Below, in pieces: positions 1 to 13,447 of a stretch of 64,000 nt of DNA. The notes beneath the pieces are model-generated. The model was not told where the DNA came from, ran no database searches, and worked only from the letters and a program-made list of their open reading frames with translations. Source of the stretch: Setoptus koraiensis (Eukaryota; Arthropoda). Location of the stretch: the NCBI GenBank assembly GCA_048013815.1, contig CM106585.1, positions 16,802,001 to 16,866,000 of the forward strand. Reading direction: 5' to 3'. A program made the translations under genes and the position numbers. Each line of letters starts with the position of its first letter. Position 1 is the first letter of the stretch.

Positions 1-167
1 TATTATGAGGCGCGCGGATATAGTCGACACGCGCTGCAAAAGCCAGTGGCACGCACAGGTCGCGCTCGCCAGGCGCCTATAGCCCCGGAGCCACTTGCCC
101 GACATGGGCGCCCGGGCCCCCGAGCCGATGATGTAATCAAAGATCAAGAGCCAGCGCGAGCAAATGA

Positions 168-202
<35 letters not shown>

Positions 203-520
203 CTATGTGCGGTCTAGCCGGGGCTAATCTAGTGCGCGCGTTGTGGCCGCGCGCGCTGGCTTGGGGCGACTGGCTCACCGGCCCGACTGGCGCGACGGCC
301 CGTCATTGTTGTGGCGAACTGGCGCACAGCGGCCGCGCCGTGCAAACCGCCCATTCGGCGACCGGGGACCCGGGCAGCTGGGGGGGCCCCGCGAGTCACA
401 ATCGCTGTTTGTTGGTGCGAACGCAGCACTGACAGGGGCCATTCAATTGAGCTATCGCCTGCGCTGGGGCCCATTGTGCCCGGCCGCTCGGGCCCCAGCG
501 CTCGGTGTGGCCAATGTGGA

Positions 521-650
521 TACGCGTGGATATGTGCGGATATGCGCGAATGTGTGCGGATATGTGCGAATGAGTGCGAACGTGTGCGGATATGTGCGAA
601 TGTGTGCGATTGTGTGCGATTGTGTGCGGATATATGTGAATTTGGCGTGT
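521..650. repeat. 10-bp tandem repeat (TGTGCGAATG / TGTGCGGATA)
   Basis: About a dozen imperfect decamers follow each other without a break, varying mainly at the last four bases of the unit. The open frames that cross it are only translations of the repeat. Confidence 0.85.
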
Positions 651-3600
651 GCGGATGTGCCAGCCCAACACTGGGCCGTCGTCGGCTCGGCTCGCTGCAA
701 GTGAGCAACGCGCGACAAACGCCGACGCCAGCACATGGGCTGGCAAACAATTCGGGGCCCCGTTTTGTCGCGCCAGCGGCAAGCGGGCGCACAAGAGAGC
801 GCCGACGAGCGACAATCAAGAAGAAAGGAATTGATTATTTTCAGCGGCAGAGGCGCAGGATCTTGCACATCCATCTCTCTAGGTATGTGTCCCCGCGGAA
901 TTGTTATAATAGTTACATTATAACAGTGTGTGTGTGTGCTATAATTTCGCGAGAATTATGCCTGAGCGGGCCCCATGTGCCGCTATGTACGCACTACACT
1001 AAAATAGTCTCATAGTGAGGTATAATTGCAGCGTTGGAGACGCGCGCCACGAGGCCAAGATAATTATCTATTTAACGACCCACAATCACCATTATCATCT
1101 GGCGGCGCTGGCTTGCTCGCAGCCCGCGCCAGACACAATCGCGGGCCACACAAGCCAGCGCCGAGAATGGGGCGCCGGGCCCCATTGTTTGGGTCTCGCC
1201 GGTGTTGTTTAGTGCCCCTGGCTGAATAAGATCAATTTTGTTGGCCTTGATAGATGGCTATTAGCCAGCAACCAGTAACCGGCCGCTAGGTGGCCGCCGA
1301 ATGAAGCTGCAGGTTGGCAGCCTTGCTCGGCGCGGCTATTGGCCCACCGGGGTCCATTGGCTATCTGTCTACGGGTATATATCAGACCAATATATATATA
1401 TCAGACAGATATATATATATTGGCAGCGCGCATTGGCTCGGCGCGGCTCGACGCGGCTCGGTGCGGCGCCCCCAAACAAGCAAATAGACGACAAATTTGT
1501 GTGCTGATTTACATCCCGGCCAGGCCCGTTATTCGCGATAATGGCACGTTTGAGCGCGACGTTGCTGCCACCACTGGCGCCTTTGGGGGCCCGCAAGCCG
1601 ACAGGCAAGTGGCCGCGTGCGTCACGAGTAGCGACTCGCCAGCAATATGACGATAAATGGCGCGACAAATGAAGGCGCCATTACAACTAACTAGCTGTTT
1701 TGTAGCGTGGCGCGACAGTTGGCTATCATGGGCGCAATGGTCGGTTGGGGCCCCAAACCACACAACGGCGCCTTGTGTCGCGGCCGACTGGTGCAACGCG
1801 TCGGGCCGGATAATGCCACTGGATAGCGTTTGGATCGAGTGGATATTTATATCCGCACATATGTGCAATATTAAGCGAATGTATACGCGGCCGACCGGCA
1901 CAAATTTAAGGGGCGCAAATGTTAATGCGCGGCCACTGGGGCCGCTGGGCGCAACATTGATTACTGCTACTTGCCTTTATAATAGATAGATGGATAAATA
2001 GATTAATAGAGCGACGATGATTACGTGTGTACGGTTGTGGTGCGTGCGCCAACGCGATAACGGTGCTATATGTGCGGTGGATATTTGCTTGTTTGCGTTC
2101 ATATATCGAGTCTCATATATTGAGATATCGGGGGGGCTATTGTGTGCGCTATTGTGTCGGATATAATCGGATAGCGTGTATTGTGTGATGCTACGATATT
2201 GCTGGGGCGCCCGGATATTAAGGGCCGATACTGTGCCGATATTGGGCCGATACTGTGCCGATATTGGGCCGATATTGGCCGATATGGGGGCCGATATTAC
2301 AAAGGTGACGACACTAACTAGCGGATTGCTGGATTGGGCCTGTTTTGGGTGCGATTTTTGTTGGCAGCCCGGCGCTGATCAAATTAATCAATTTGCGTGA
2401 TCTCTTATTTTGTGCGTGTGTCGCTGCGTTGCCGCGGGCCCCAACAACCCAACAACTAGATTAACACTAATCTATTTAATTGATCTGCTATGTTGCGTGC
2501 ACACCCACGCATTTACAACAACTTGCTGCCTCGTGTGTGTGTGTGTGTGTGTATTGTACGTGTAAGATGGATCAAGTCGGGGCCTCTTGTCGGCCACTAA
2601 TTCGGGCTAGCTCGCCCACTGTTTGCAGCTCGCCCACTGTTTGCAGCTTGCGAACACTATTGATGGATGGCCGGCCGCTCGAGCGTAACCCTAATCTCGG
2701 CCGCGTAATCTCGTGTTATCTCGCCCAGCGATATATATGCAAATTAATGCCATTACGTTGTGTGCGATACTTGTGCTCGTGCTTGTGTTGTCGTTGCTGC
2801 TGCTGTTGTCGTTGTTGTCGGTGTCGTTGTTGTTGGACTGTCTTGGCGGCACGACTACTAACTACTGAGTTAACTAATTACTTGCCGCTGCACAGCCAGT
2901 CGATGTTACGCGGCCTAATGTGGCGACTGGCGCGAGATGCAAATGAGCCAAATCGGCCGATCGGACCCCGAAATGGCTGACGGCAGCGCGTTGAATTGTG
3001 AGCCTTGACAATGAAACAATGAGCAAAATTTGCGACAACCGGTCAATTTTAACGATGCTGGCTCGCTTGCTTGACAGCGTTTTGGCACTCTGGCGCTTGG
3101 CCGCCCTAGTCAGCACACAACCAAACGAACGCCAAACAGCTGCACGGGGCCCCAATCGGCAACAATTCGCCACAATTCGCTACAATTCGCAGCAGTTCGC
3201 AGCAATTCGCGACACAATTCGAGCCGCAACAATAAACAATTCGACGCACTGCCAGCTAAGTACGGCGCGGCCAGCGATCGAGGCGACACTGATTGCGCGT
3301 GAACTTTGCGCTCATTTTTGGGGCCCACCTGTTCCGAAATGGGCCATCGCGGCGTGTGTGGGCGGCGGGAACAGGAACTGTTTTTGTCACTGTTAGGTCG
3401 CTGTGACTGTACACTAACAATATTGTCACTTCGGTGGCCGTGTTGTGCGTGACAATAACGGGCTGATGCTGTCGCTGTTGTTGCCGTCGTTTGCCGTCTG
3501 TTGTTGCTGTCGTTTGCCGTCTGTTGTTGCTGTCGTTTGCCGTCTGTCGGGCTCGCGTGCCGACGACTCGCCGAGCGGATGATGATGACTGACACTGCAA

Positions 3601-4220
3601 ATTGCGTAATTGCTGTCGCGACTCACCTAACTGCTCACTGGCTCAACTGTCTGGGGGGGCTCCACTAAATTGCTCAATTGGAGTAGAGTAAAATCGAGTT
3701 CGCTGATTTGCCAAGACACTTTTGGCAAGCTGGCAGCTCATTAAAATTTGCTTCTGTTTGTGCGTGTCTGTGTGCGTCTTTGTTTGTCGTCGTCGTCGTC
3801 GTCGTCGTCGTCGTGACTCGGCCTCGTGCCAGTGTAAAGTTTCTGCCGGTTGCTGGCTGCTGGCTGCTAACTAACTCGAATCTGGTGACTGGATTGCGCG
3901 CCGGTGGGTGCTGGCCTCGGTGCGATCGGGAGCTCCGTTGAGATGCCACTGTCGCTCGCTCGCCGCGGCTCGTGCCAACGAACGCACGGTGTTACGCAGC
4001 GACGGTGCAGGCGAACGCACAGCGCACCGTCGTTACGTAACCGCCTGTCGGCATTACGCGACACAGCATCACGGCAACCTGCGCACCAGCGAGCAAACAA
4101 ACTGTCGGGCTGCAACGGCCACTTGCAGCTCTGACGGCTCGCTGCAGCGGGCCCCGGCGCGCACTGCGCAGCTTCCAGCCCACGGCCGCCGGAGCCCCAA
4201 CGTTGGCCCAGCGCCGGCCC

Positions 4221-4290
4221 CAACGCCAGCCAACGCCAGCCAACGCCAGCCAACGCCAGCCAACGCCAGCCAACGCCAGCCAACGCTGGC
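4221..4290. repeat. 10-bp tandem repeat (CAACGCCAGC)
   Basis: Six identical decamers (4221-4280) are followed by one variant copy. The flanks (GCGCCGGCCCCAACG) resemble decayed units. Confidence 0.9.
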
Positions 4291-4876
4291 CCCAGTGCCG
4301 GCCCCAGTAGCAGCCAGACACTCGACACTGATGAAATGGGGCGAAATAGTTGAAACTTATTGAGGCGACCAGCCTACGTGACTACCTATTGGTCGGCCGT
4401 TTCGGTGGGCCCGAGGCTCGCCGACACCAACCAAAAGCATGAATCGCTCATCAGCTCGAGCCGCGTCCAATTGCCGCCAGTCGTTTTGTCGGCCGGCCAG
4501 CGTCGTTTTGTCGGACGAGCGCCATAAAACAAGCGTCATTTTTCACGCTCTCTGGCCAGCTCACGGTTTGTGTGGGCCCTAATGACGCGTCTAGGCGCCG
4601 CAGCGCCGCCAATGCCAAGTGCCAAATGTCGCCCCAATCCCAATTGCCCCTGCCAAGCGGAGCCTCGAAAGTGGCTCGTGCCGTCAGTGACAATCTTGAA
4701 TATGAGAGCACAGCCAGGAATTTGTGTCGCTGACGGTGCTCTCGGCCGAACAGCCGAACAATTCGGGGCCCCATTTTGGCGCAATCATCGCATCGATTCA
4801 TTACGCGCGAGCCGCCAAGAGCCGCCAAGAGTCGCCGCTGTCGACCCACGCTCGCCCGTTTCTATATACGAACCCA

Positions 4877-4882
4877 TATAAG
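4877..4882 (+). promoter_or_regulatory. Possible TATA box of an orphan plus-strand transcript
   Basis: TATAAG lies in a CATATAAGAAG context. About 30 bases downstream begins a GC-rich block that ends at a textbook splice donor (AAG|GTGAGC after 5275). The pairing of a TATA element with a donor suggests a first exon of about 370 bp. No downstream exon was identified. Confidence 0.3.
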
Positions 4883-4906
4883 AAGCCACGGGCCCGAGCG
4901 CGAGCC

Positions 4907-5275
4907 GGCCAGGCCGGCAGTTAAGTGAAGCGTACGCTGCCCGTCGGCCGCACACGATCGGACCGGGAGCAGCGGGCCGGTCCTGGTGGCGGTCTGGCGG
5001 CGCTCGTCTCGGGCCGGGTCGCAGTGTGGCGGCACTCGGCTCGGGCTGTGGTGCGCGGTGCGCACGGTCGTAACGCGTCCCCACCCGCTTCACTCCGCCG
5101 GGCCGGCGCGGCTCCAAGGGGCTCTGTCGGGCCGACAGGCCCGCCGATACTCCGATCAGTCGGCAATGTCCGTGCACAGTCCACGGTGCGGGACAAAGTC
5201 CGGCGGGGCAGCCGCATTTCGCTCAGAATGCCCTTGGCCGTCCGTTGTCACAATGGCCTTGAGGCGCGGACCAAG
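4907..5275 (+). other. Possible first exon ending at a GTGAGC donor
   Basis: The block is open in more than one frame and ends AAG|GTGAGC. Three ATGs near its end (about 5166, 5228 and 5252) would each give only a short N-terminal stub before the donor, so it could be 5'UTR plus a few codons, or a noncoding RNA exon. No family is recognisable. The start coordinate is an estimate from TATA spacing. Confidence 0.25.
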
Positions 5276-8094
5276 GTGAGCGGCGGGCCGGGCCGCGGTG
5301 CGCCGAGCTCCAGCGCGAATCAAATGCGATCAGCGCAAATCAAATCCGCTTGCAGCTAATATGATTTTGCGGCCGCCCATATTGGCGCACGGACAGCGCC
5401 AGAAATATAAGGACGCGAAGAGTGAGTGCGCCTCATTAGTCTTTAGATCGTATTTCGCCGTATCTCGTCGTTGCGACGGCGGCCCCAACCGAGCAATACT
5501 CGGCGGGTATCGACCGGGCCTTTGTTTGTGCTGCTAGCGGCCATCGGACATCGGCCAGCGATTGGGGCCCGCCGGAGCGGGCCCCCATTGCGGCCAGCAA
5601 GCCAATCATGCCAGACGCACGGCTGGCTAATTCGGCGCTGTCCACTTTGTTGGCTCGCTCGCTGGAATGTTGCTGTCAATTGGCGCTGGGAATTATATTA
5701 CCAGCGCCAGCGGGCCGGTTGCGTTAAGTAATGGCATCACCGCAAGCAAAACCAACAGCGGACAATAATGGGGCTCCCACTGGACGGATTGTTGGTCGGT
5801 TTGTTTGGTTGGTGCGCTCGGGCGGCGCCGTCGCGCTGGACCGGCCGCCGGCCCGCCGGCCCACCGACCAAGCGCCGGCCACAACAAATAAGCTGTCGCT
5901 GTTGTCGTTGTTGTCGTTGTCGCTGTCTCCCCTAATGAGCCCGCGTGGCGCCGGCCAATCTAATGATGGTCGCAACTAATTAGAGCGGCCCATTAGCCGC
6001 GCACAATCGACGTGTTTATTTTACAGCGACAGCAGCGCCAACAACGGTGACCTTTACACGGACAGCGGCGTTATTCAATGTCGCGCGCGCCGCTTTTTCA
6101 GCGCTCGTGAGGTGTTGGCTCGCCGGGCCCCATTGACCACTCTGGCTGCGCTGGCCAGTTGCGTTTTCGCAGCGACTCGGCGCGGCCTCTTGCGGCTGAT
6201 TTGAGGAAGCCTTCGGCCGGCTTGTGCTCGAGTTGGGCCGCTCGGCCCGCTCGATTGTCCCCACCAAATTGGCCGGCCCACGAGAAGAAGCGGCCCGCGA
6301 GTTCGGACGAGAAGCGGCAGCATTCAGCCGGCGAAACGCGCCCGCACGGCACTTGTCGGCCACAGTCGGGCTGCCGGAGTGCGACGTTTCATGGGGCCGG
6401 TATGTCGGAGTCGACTTATAGTGTGTGAGTTATAGAGCCACGAAGTGTTGCGCCGGGTTGCATATGAAAATCAGTTTCATCACGCATGAATTGACGCGCT
6501 TTGCTACTTTGGGGCCCCGACTTTTGATAACGTTTTGAGGACAGTTTAGAGAGGCTTAGTGCCGTTTGTGGCACAACAACTGGCGCGCTGGCGACACCTA
6601 ACGATAAGCTGCGCGTCTTGCGACACCGTCGTATCGACAATAACGGTTCGCAGCGACAGCAATAACGGTTTGCAACGACAACGGCGCCAGCGACAACGAC
6701 AGCAACAACAGCGACGGCAACAACAGCAACAACGACAACATCAAAGTGTCACTCTAGTTGGCCAGCCAACGGCATCGGGCCGTCAGTATCGGGCCGACCG
6801 AATCGGGCCGACGGTATCGGCCGGCCATATAGGGCCCCAATATCGTGAGCAGCTGTCTATTGTTGTCGCGACGCTTGTCAGCGTGGCTGCAGTGCTTTAT
6901 TGAGGGCCAACTGTGGCGATGGGGCGAGCGGCAAGTGGCCAGACCGGCCAGACCGGCCAATATCCTGGCAGCATCCGCCAGTTGGCGCCAACGAACCACT
7001 TTGGGCCCAATCGTGCCACTTCGGGCGCACGGCGGCCCGGATTGGGTGTCGCTGAAGGCGGCAAGTGGCTCAAAAGCGAGCCACTCGGGCCGGTGCGCCC
7101 GTCCGGCCGGCCAGTCGTGTCCAGCGAGTGGAAAATTTGCACTTGCAGCCAGTGCGGCCCGCTGGCCAGACAAGTGCAGTTGAACTGGCCACTGGCGCCG
7201 GCGGGTCAGTCCGCCGCTGCTGGTAATCGCTCGGCTTGGCTCCACTTTGCGCGCTACATCCGCCAGGCGCCCGGACAAAGTGAGCGAGCGGACAAAGTGA
7301 GCGAGCCGAGCGCAAAGCGAGCGAAACGATGAGCCCGACTCAATTTCGCGGGCTAAGTCGCCGGCATTATCTGCATAGTGGCTGGCATTATCCGGCTGTG
7401 AGTGGCTGCCGGTCGGCCGGACAAACTAACTGTCTGGCCGGCTGGCGGCGAGACGACGGTCAGTTTGTGTAGTTGTTTTTGTCTGTTTTTGTGTCCGAAT
7501 CAATGAACAGCGAGCAAACAACAAAACAATAGTAACAGTTATTTGCGTGGGTGGCCACTGGTCACTCTGCTGGCTCGTCGTCGTGTTATATACACACAAC
7601 ACAATGCCCACTGACCAGTGCCAGTGAGCTCGTGGGCCCCACGGGAGGCCCGCTCCATATTAATCAATTCAGTGCCAGGCTGGCCGGCAGTCGCTTGGCG
7701 CGCTGTCAAGTGGACAGTGCCAATCAACGAGTTACGCAACATGAGCACACCGACTCCTTGGCTCGCTCTCGGCGCGCCACTTCAGCGGCCACATAAACAG
7801 CACATAAACGGCGTATAAACAAAGCCAAACACTCGGCCAAACCGGCCCGCGGTGTCCGTGCATTTGTACTGTATCTCGCAGCGGCCCGCGAGTCGGCGAG
7901 TCGCGAAAGACGCTATAGTCGCTATGGTCGCGAACGGCGCTATAGTCCCGCGCCCGCACTGCTCGCTCGCGCTCTTACGGCACATATGTTATATGATGTT
8001 ATGTCAGTGTTATATAATGTACTATTACGTAATGCAGTATTACGTAATGCATAGTGTTATTATATCGTAAATTAGCAGCGTGCATAGCGGCGGC
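5276..8094. other. GC-rich stretch with no recognisable gene
   Basis: Open frames are short and overlap on both strands. The downstream exons of the EB-module gene (minus strand) would have to begin here or further left, but none of the minus-strand frames shows cysteine-rich EB-like sequence. A run of CAACAACAGCGACAAC-type trinucleotide repeats lies around 6660-6745. Confidence 0.5.
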
Positions 8095-8100
8095 ACTCAC

Positions 8101-9859
8101 CTTGCTGGATCTCGTAGCCGTACCGGCACTGGCAGGTGTGCGCCACGTTGAGCACCGATTCCGAGGACCGGGCGCGCCTATTGCTTCCGGTGGCGCCTGC
8201 GCGGATATTGTGCCCGGCGTCGATGAAGAGCGGCTCGTCGATGATATGGGCCATGGAGTGGTCGTTTATATCGATCGTAGAGCCGTCGTCGATATCAAAC
8301 GCGGAGTCGTCGATGTCCACTGTGAAGTCGTCGATATCAACTGTGAGCTCGTCTAAATTGGTCAGATTGCCCCTCGGCGCGCCAGCGCCAGTCCCACCGT
8401 GGGCCACTGGGGCCACTGAGGCCGATAATTCCGATGGGGCCGGTGAGTCCGCCGAGGCCGGTGAGTTCGATGAGTCCGATGAGGCGCCCACAGCCATGGG
8501 CCCAGAAGTGGCCCCGTGGCCACTTGTTATCGAGTTGTGTTGTCGAGCTGGCCGCCTCTTGGCCCGGTGGCGCTGCTGTTGCTGCTGGCTCGCCTGCGCG
8601 GCCGGCGCTGCCGGCCCGGCGGACACGGGCAGCGGCACGGGCAGCGGCCTAGAGCCGGAGGTGGATATGAGCACTTGTTTGGTGGGCAAACAGAGCGCGT
8701 TGTCGGCCAGGCACTGGTCGTGGGACAGACAGTAGTCGTCTAGCGACTTTATGGGCAAACAAATGCGCAGCTCCTGTTCGGCCTGGTCCGCTTGCTCGCC
8801 CGGCCCCACTAGCTGGAGGGCCTGTGGTCGGGCCGCGCCGTCCGTGTCCCCGAAGGCCCGGCCCGAGAAGTGGTTGTGGTGGTTGCGGTTGTTGTTGTCG
8901 TTGTGGTTGCCGATCGGGCCGGATTGCGCCAGGGCCGGCCCAGCCGCCTCTTGCGACTGCGGGTGCGGCTGTTGCGCGGCCGCTGTGGCGGCCCGCTTAT
9001 CGGGCTCATCGGGCTCATTAATGTTCATTTCGGTTGACGCGGGCGCGGGCGCCGGTGACGCAAACAGCGACCCATGAACAGACCGCTGCCAGACGGCGGC
9101 GGTCTCATATCTGGCCGGCGCCATCTCATTCTTATTCAATGTTCGTTGTCGGGTTGCCGCCGGTTCTGGTTGGCTGGTCCGGGCGCCCGAGCGGCTTGTG
9201 TCGTCGAGTGTGTCGTCGTGTGTGTCGCCGTCTCGGGGCGACACTTGTCGTCGTTTTCTTGTTACGTCGCTTGCTCCAGTGGCGCCGCTGTCACGATCGC
9301 CGTCCTGCTCGCGGTCGCCCGGCGAGGCAAGGCCGCCGCCGCCGCTATTAACGCCGCCGCTGCGATGACTTGATGACGTAATGGATATAAACAGCGGCCT
9401 TGATTCTACGAAGGCGGCCTTGCATTGGCACAATTGATATATTTTATTGCACTGCGAATGGCTCAATGATAGACAATCGTCGTCTTGCTGACAATTTAAT
9501 TTATTCCAATGGCCGCTGCTCCTGACCTGGCGCCCGCCTGCCCCTTGGCTCGTGTGCGCCGTGTTGTGCTGCACCGGGTCCCGTTGCTGCGCCGGGTTCC
9601 GTCGCTGCAAGGGCGATGGCCGCGCGGGCAAACGAGCTGCGTTCGCGGCTTGCATAATACGGTCGGCGTTGATAAATGCCGGCCCATTTATCAGTGGCCG
9701 CTCGGCCGGCTGCTCGCCATGCCCGCTGCCATTTGTACCTACGGCGCCCCCAGCGGCCGCCCGGGCGCTTGCAAACCCGAACGGGGCGCCGGTCCAAAGA
9801 AGCAGCAGGCCCATCGCGAAAACAGCGACACTTGCGCGACAACCAATCATCACAGCCAT
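8101..9859 (-). CDS. Secreted EB-module (cysteine-rich) protein, 5' coding exon
   Basis: The exon encodes 586 residues and ends CAAG|GTGAGT, a consensus donor in phase 1. The stop that appears a few codons later is therefore intronic and the protein continues in exons not found here. I chose the ATG at 9859: the open frame extends 17 codons further but from a GTG, and this ATG has a G at +4 and starts a good signal peptide (basic n-region, then VAVFAMGLLLLW, with likely cleavage after FASA). A first cysteine cluster lies at about residues 123-146 (pattern C-x5-C-x7-C-x6-C-x-C). A second (ICLPIK...DYCLSHDQC) lies about two-thirds along. A third (HTCQCRYGYE) sits just before the donor. The spacing resembles arthropod EB modules. 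The linkers are long, disordered and rich in Ala, Pro, Ser and Gln. The role is probably extracellular; the exact function is unknown. Confidence 0.75.
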
Positions 9860-10950
9860 GATAATGATGATGGTGATAATAATAATATCAGTAATATATA
9901 TAGTGGGCACTGCTAATAATAGTGTGTATGTAACGTATAATGGCGCAACCGCTCGGGCGCGTCCGCGACACTAGCACCCGCCACTTGCAGCGCCCCTCAA
10001 TTAGATTGCTGGTGGCGCCGCCGAGCCGAAAATTGCTGCCGCTCGCTCGGGCTTGTCGGGCTCGTCGGGCTTGTCGCGCTCGCCGGGCCCCGATGCGGCT
10101 CGTGCAAGCTCAAATGTTGGCGCTCGGCGCGCTTAATCCGCTCGTGTCGCCCGATTCTCGCGCAATTCGCTCGCGTCGCCCAATTCTCGCAATCCTCGCA
10201 ATCCGCTCAATTGGCGCGCCCGCCGTGACGAGCGCAACTGGCGCAGGGAGCCGGCTAAATGGCAAGATTTATGGCCATGTTATTGGCCCGACCAAGTGAT
10301 ACCGTTCGCCGCGAGCCTCGGCCCAGAAGCGCGATGGGGCCCGTCGACTGCTGTTTGCGAGCGGATATATACGTGTGTGTGTGTGTGTGCGTGTGTGAGA
10401 GGGCTCGCCAGATATATATTATGCCGGCGCTACATATATTATGGCGTGTTGCTCTTGTCGGGACTGTTGGTTCGGCTCGGGCCGCTTATTGCCGTTCCGG
10501 CGCGACTGTCGGGCCGGCGATTTTCAATTTAATAATGGCTGCAGTTTTGTTGGCTGACAAATTCACTTGCTGTTGTTGTTGTTGCGTCATGCTCGCTCGT
10601 TAGCCGCTGATTGTTGTTGGCTGTATCCGATGCTGGCGCTGCTGCTGCTGTCAAACCAAACAAGTTGCTGTTTAGTTAAACGAGTACGAGTCGCTGTTCA
10701 ACTATCCGAGTCGCTGATCGGGCCGCTGACGCAAGCGAATCTTGCTGCAAATGGATATAAATGCCTGGCTGCAAGGCAGGGGGGCGAGGGTGGGGGGCGA
10801 AAGGAGACAGGGGCCCCAAGAGACGGGTGCCGGGTTAGGTGAGAAGAGCAGTTCAGGTTGAAGTGTGAATTACGCAATGTCGTCGTGCTGTGTAACTGAT
10901 ACTAATACTGGTGCACAGACACAACTGGCTTGTTTGTTGTCGGTCGCCAG

Positions 10951-11040
10951 TTGTTGTCGTCGGTTGTTGCCGGTTGTTGCCGGTCGTGGTCGGTTGTTGC
11001 CGGTTGTTGCCGGTGGTCGTCGGTTGTTGCTGGCGGTTGT
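10951..11040. repeat. 10-bp tandem repeat (CGGTTGTTGC)
   Basis: Five identical decamers are interleaved with variants CGGTCGTGGT and CGGTGGTCGT. The next 60 bases (CAGCAACAACAG...GGCAACAACCGG) are partly complementary, so the segment could fold back. Confidence 0.85.
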
Positions 11041-13447
11041 CAGCAACAACAGCAACAACAACAGCAACAACAACAACACCGGCAACAGCAACAACCGGCG
11101 GCAACCAACACTAATCTCGACATTAGTCGTCTGGGCGTGCAACGAGCACGTTGTAAAACAAGATTGTGAGCAGCAGCTCATAATAGGCGCCCCTTTATCT
11201 CTCTCTATGTGATGCTCTCACAATTTGTGAGTCACAAATGCTCGTATGAAGCGCTCGCTGGGCCCCAATTTTAGCCCCATTTTAATAGCCTGGCCGGCGG
11301 CCTGTGGGCCCAGTGGAGCAGTCGACGGGGCCCTGCGCTTTGTAGCTGCGGGGAACGAGCAGCGTCGGGAACTTTCGAGAACATACCAGCGAGTTTCTCA
11401 CACAAGAAGGAAGCAACCAAAATTGGGCCCGTGCGCGACGTTTTATGATTACTGGGGCTGGTGTTTTGCCCTCCTATTACACGCGCCCCCTGTTGTCATC
11501 GAGCGGGCGCCGCATTATCGGTCGGATATTTGTTATCGCGGGGCCAGCGCAAATATAATCTATCTATTATCTGGCGGCTGCAGCGGGCTCCTGGCCGCGC
11601 TGACTGTGATTCGATTTTTGAGCTGGCTTTGGGCTTTTTGGGGGCCCCTGCAAAGCGCCGCACTGCAGATGCGGCCGGATAATCTGGCGCCGCACTGAAT
11701 TTTGGGCGAGTCACAACGGCGAGATAGCGAGCGATTGACGAGCTTAAATTTGAGACGCTCGCAGACACAAGTTGCTGCATTGATGGATGTCGCACAGATT
11801 GGGCCGGGCGGCGCTCAAGGGGCCCGGCCCAATCGCGGAGTGACGTTTGTCGCCGCCAGCTTCAGGAATGTCGCCCGTGATATGACTGGCGTCGTTACAT
11901 AATGAATGGCTTATATGAGCGACTCGCGCGTCGAGCACAGAAGCGTCGAGCTGCAATTTTCAGCAGTTTGCGGCACTGTTTGGGGGCCCGCGATTTTCAG
12001 CCATCAGCGCGCGGGCCATTCGCGAAACGCGAGATACGCTTTGATTGCTTGAGAGGCGGTGGAGGGGGGGGGCGCCTCAAAAATCGAGCAGCAGCCCAGA
12101 ATGGGGGCGCTGATGGCCGCTGGCGCCGCTGCCGGTGACACTGACAATATCAATATACACATCAATGCACTTGCTAGGCCCGGAGGAGCGCCCTCGAGTG
12201 GCCCAGTGGCCGCAAACCAAACAACTCCGACAACAACCACTTCACTGGCGCGCCAAATCCGCTGACGCTAACCGTTGTGCGGCACACAACGGTTGCGGGG
12301 CCCCCGTTCAGTGAACTTGAACTTTTGGCAGTTGTGGGGCGCCCATATCGCGCCCGGTTGGCATGTTTGCTCGGCTTTGCTCGTCATACCAATCGATGGC
12401 ACAATGGCACATTGTGTGCCTCACAACGCCACTTGTAACAAGTATGTGGCACGAGTCTCGCCGGGGCCCCTTCGCTGTGTCGGCAGCTACTCTAAATCTA
12501 TTTCTGTCTATCTGGCGCACACGACAACAACTACACCGGATAATTTCTGATATTGCCTAATCCACTTGGGCCCCGTTAGGCCTCGCTGGGGCTCGCTGGG
12601 CCTCGCTGAGCCAGGCAACTTGCCAACGGGCCGGCAGCACTACATATGTACATGTGGGGCGCCCGGAGCGATGCGCGGCGCGACCGCTTTCCGCCGCTGA
12701 CAGGCCGCCCGGTCGACGGTCGCCGCCATAAGTGTGTCACCGCTACCGTGTCTGGCATATCCGCGCCACATGCGCCCGATATCTGCGCCACCGCGGCCGC
12801 GCGCTGGTGCCGTGCCCGTGCGGTGCCCATCTGTTGTGATGTCGCACCATGTCGAGATGGCGCACCATGTTGTGATCTGTCCAACTCTCGATGATGCAAC
12901 CGCTTGATAAACTCTTGATGCGCCCTTGATAAACGACACACGCACGCACAAACAGACAGCGGGGACGGGGGGCTCCTGGCGCGCCGATATTTATAACTGG
13001 CCATACTCGTGCACCGATATAAATATCCGTTATTTATATGCCGACATGCAACAGCGCCCTTGCGAGCGCCGGCGCTCGTTCTCGTTGCCGGCGCTCGTTC
13101 TCGTTGTCGCCGCTCGGCCTCATCGGATTCCGATGATCGGAATGAGCGGCTATGAAAATAAGCATGATTGCGTTTATTCAGACGGGCGCCAATTGCCGAG
13201 TGGGCCCCCCCGACAAGTGATTTCGACAGGCGACCGGATTTCGCTGAGCAAGCTGGCCGAGCGTTGCGCAGAGCGCACAATCATCAACTTTGTCACATCG
13301 CCGGGCCTCTCAGACAATATATATATACAGATATACTTATATACTGCCAAGTGCGCGAGTATGAGTATTGTGCTCTTGTAATAAGGGTCTCGCTTGGCGG
13401 CGCAGCCCGATAACTTATATCATGTGAGTTATATGTGGGGCCGACGG

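Larger units (their letters stand above)
1..4876. other. GC-rich gene-free stretch with simple repeats
   Basis: I see no convincing gene here. Open frames exist because the DNA is GC-rich and stop-poor, but they have no domain-like segments and overlap on both strands. The stretch holds a GT microsatellite (about 172-198), a 10-bp minisatellite (521-650), a 12/22-bp GGGCCGATA repeat (about 2220-2297), a 23-bp TTGTTGCTGTCG-type repeat (about 3470-3551), a GTC run (about 3781-3816) and a second 10-bp minisatellite (4221-4290). GGGCCC palindromes recur every few hundred bases. Confidence 0.6.

Noticed and set aside
6754-7332. Long overlapping frames on both strands (up to 174 codons)
   Set aside because: GC-rich, stop-poor DNA; no similarity to any protein family I know and no splice-site support.
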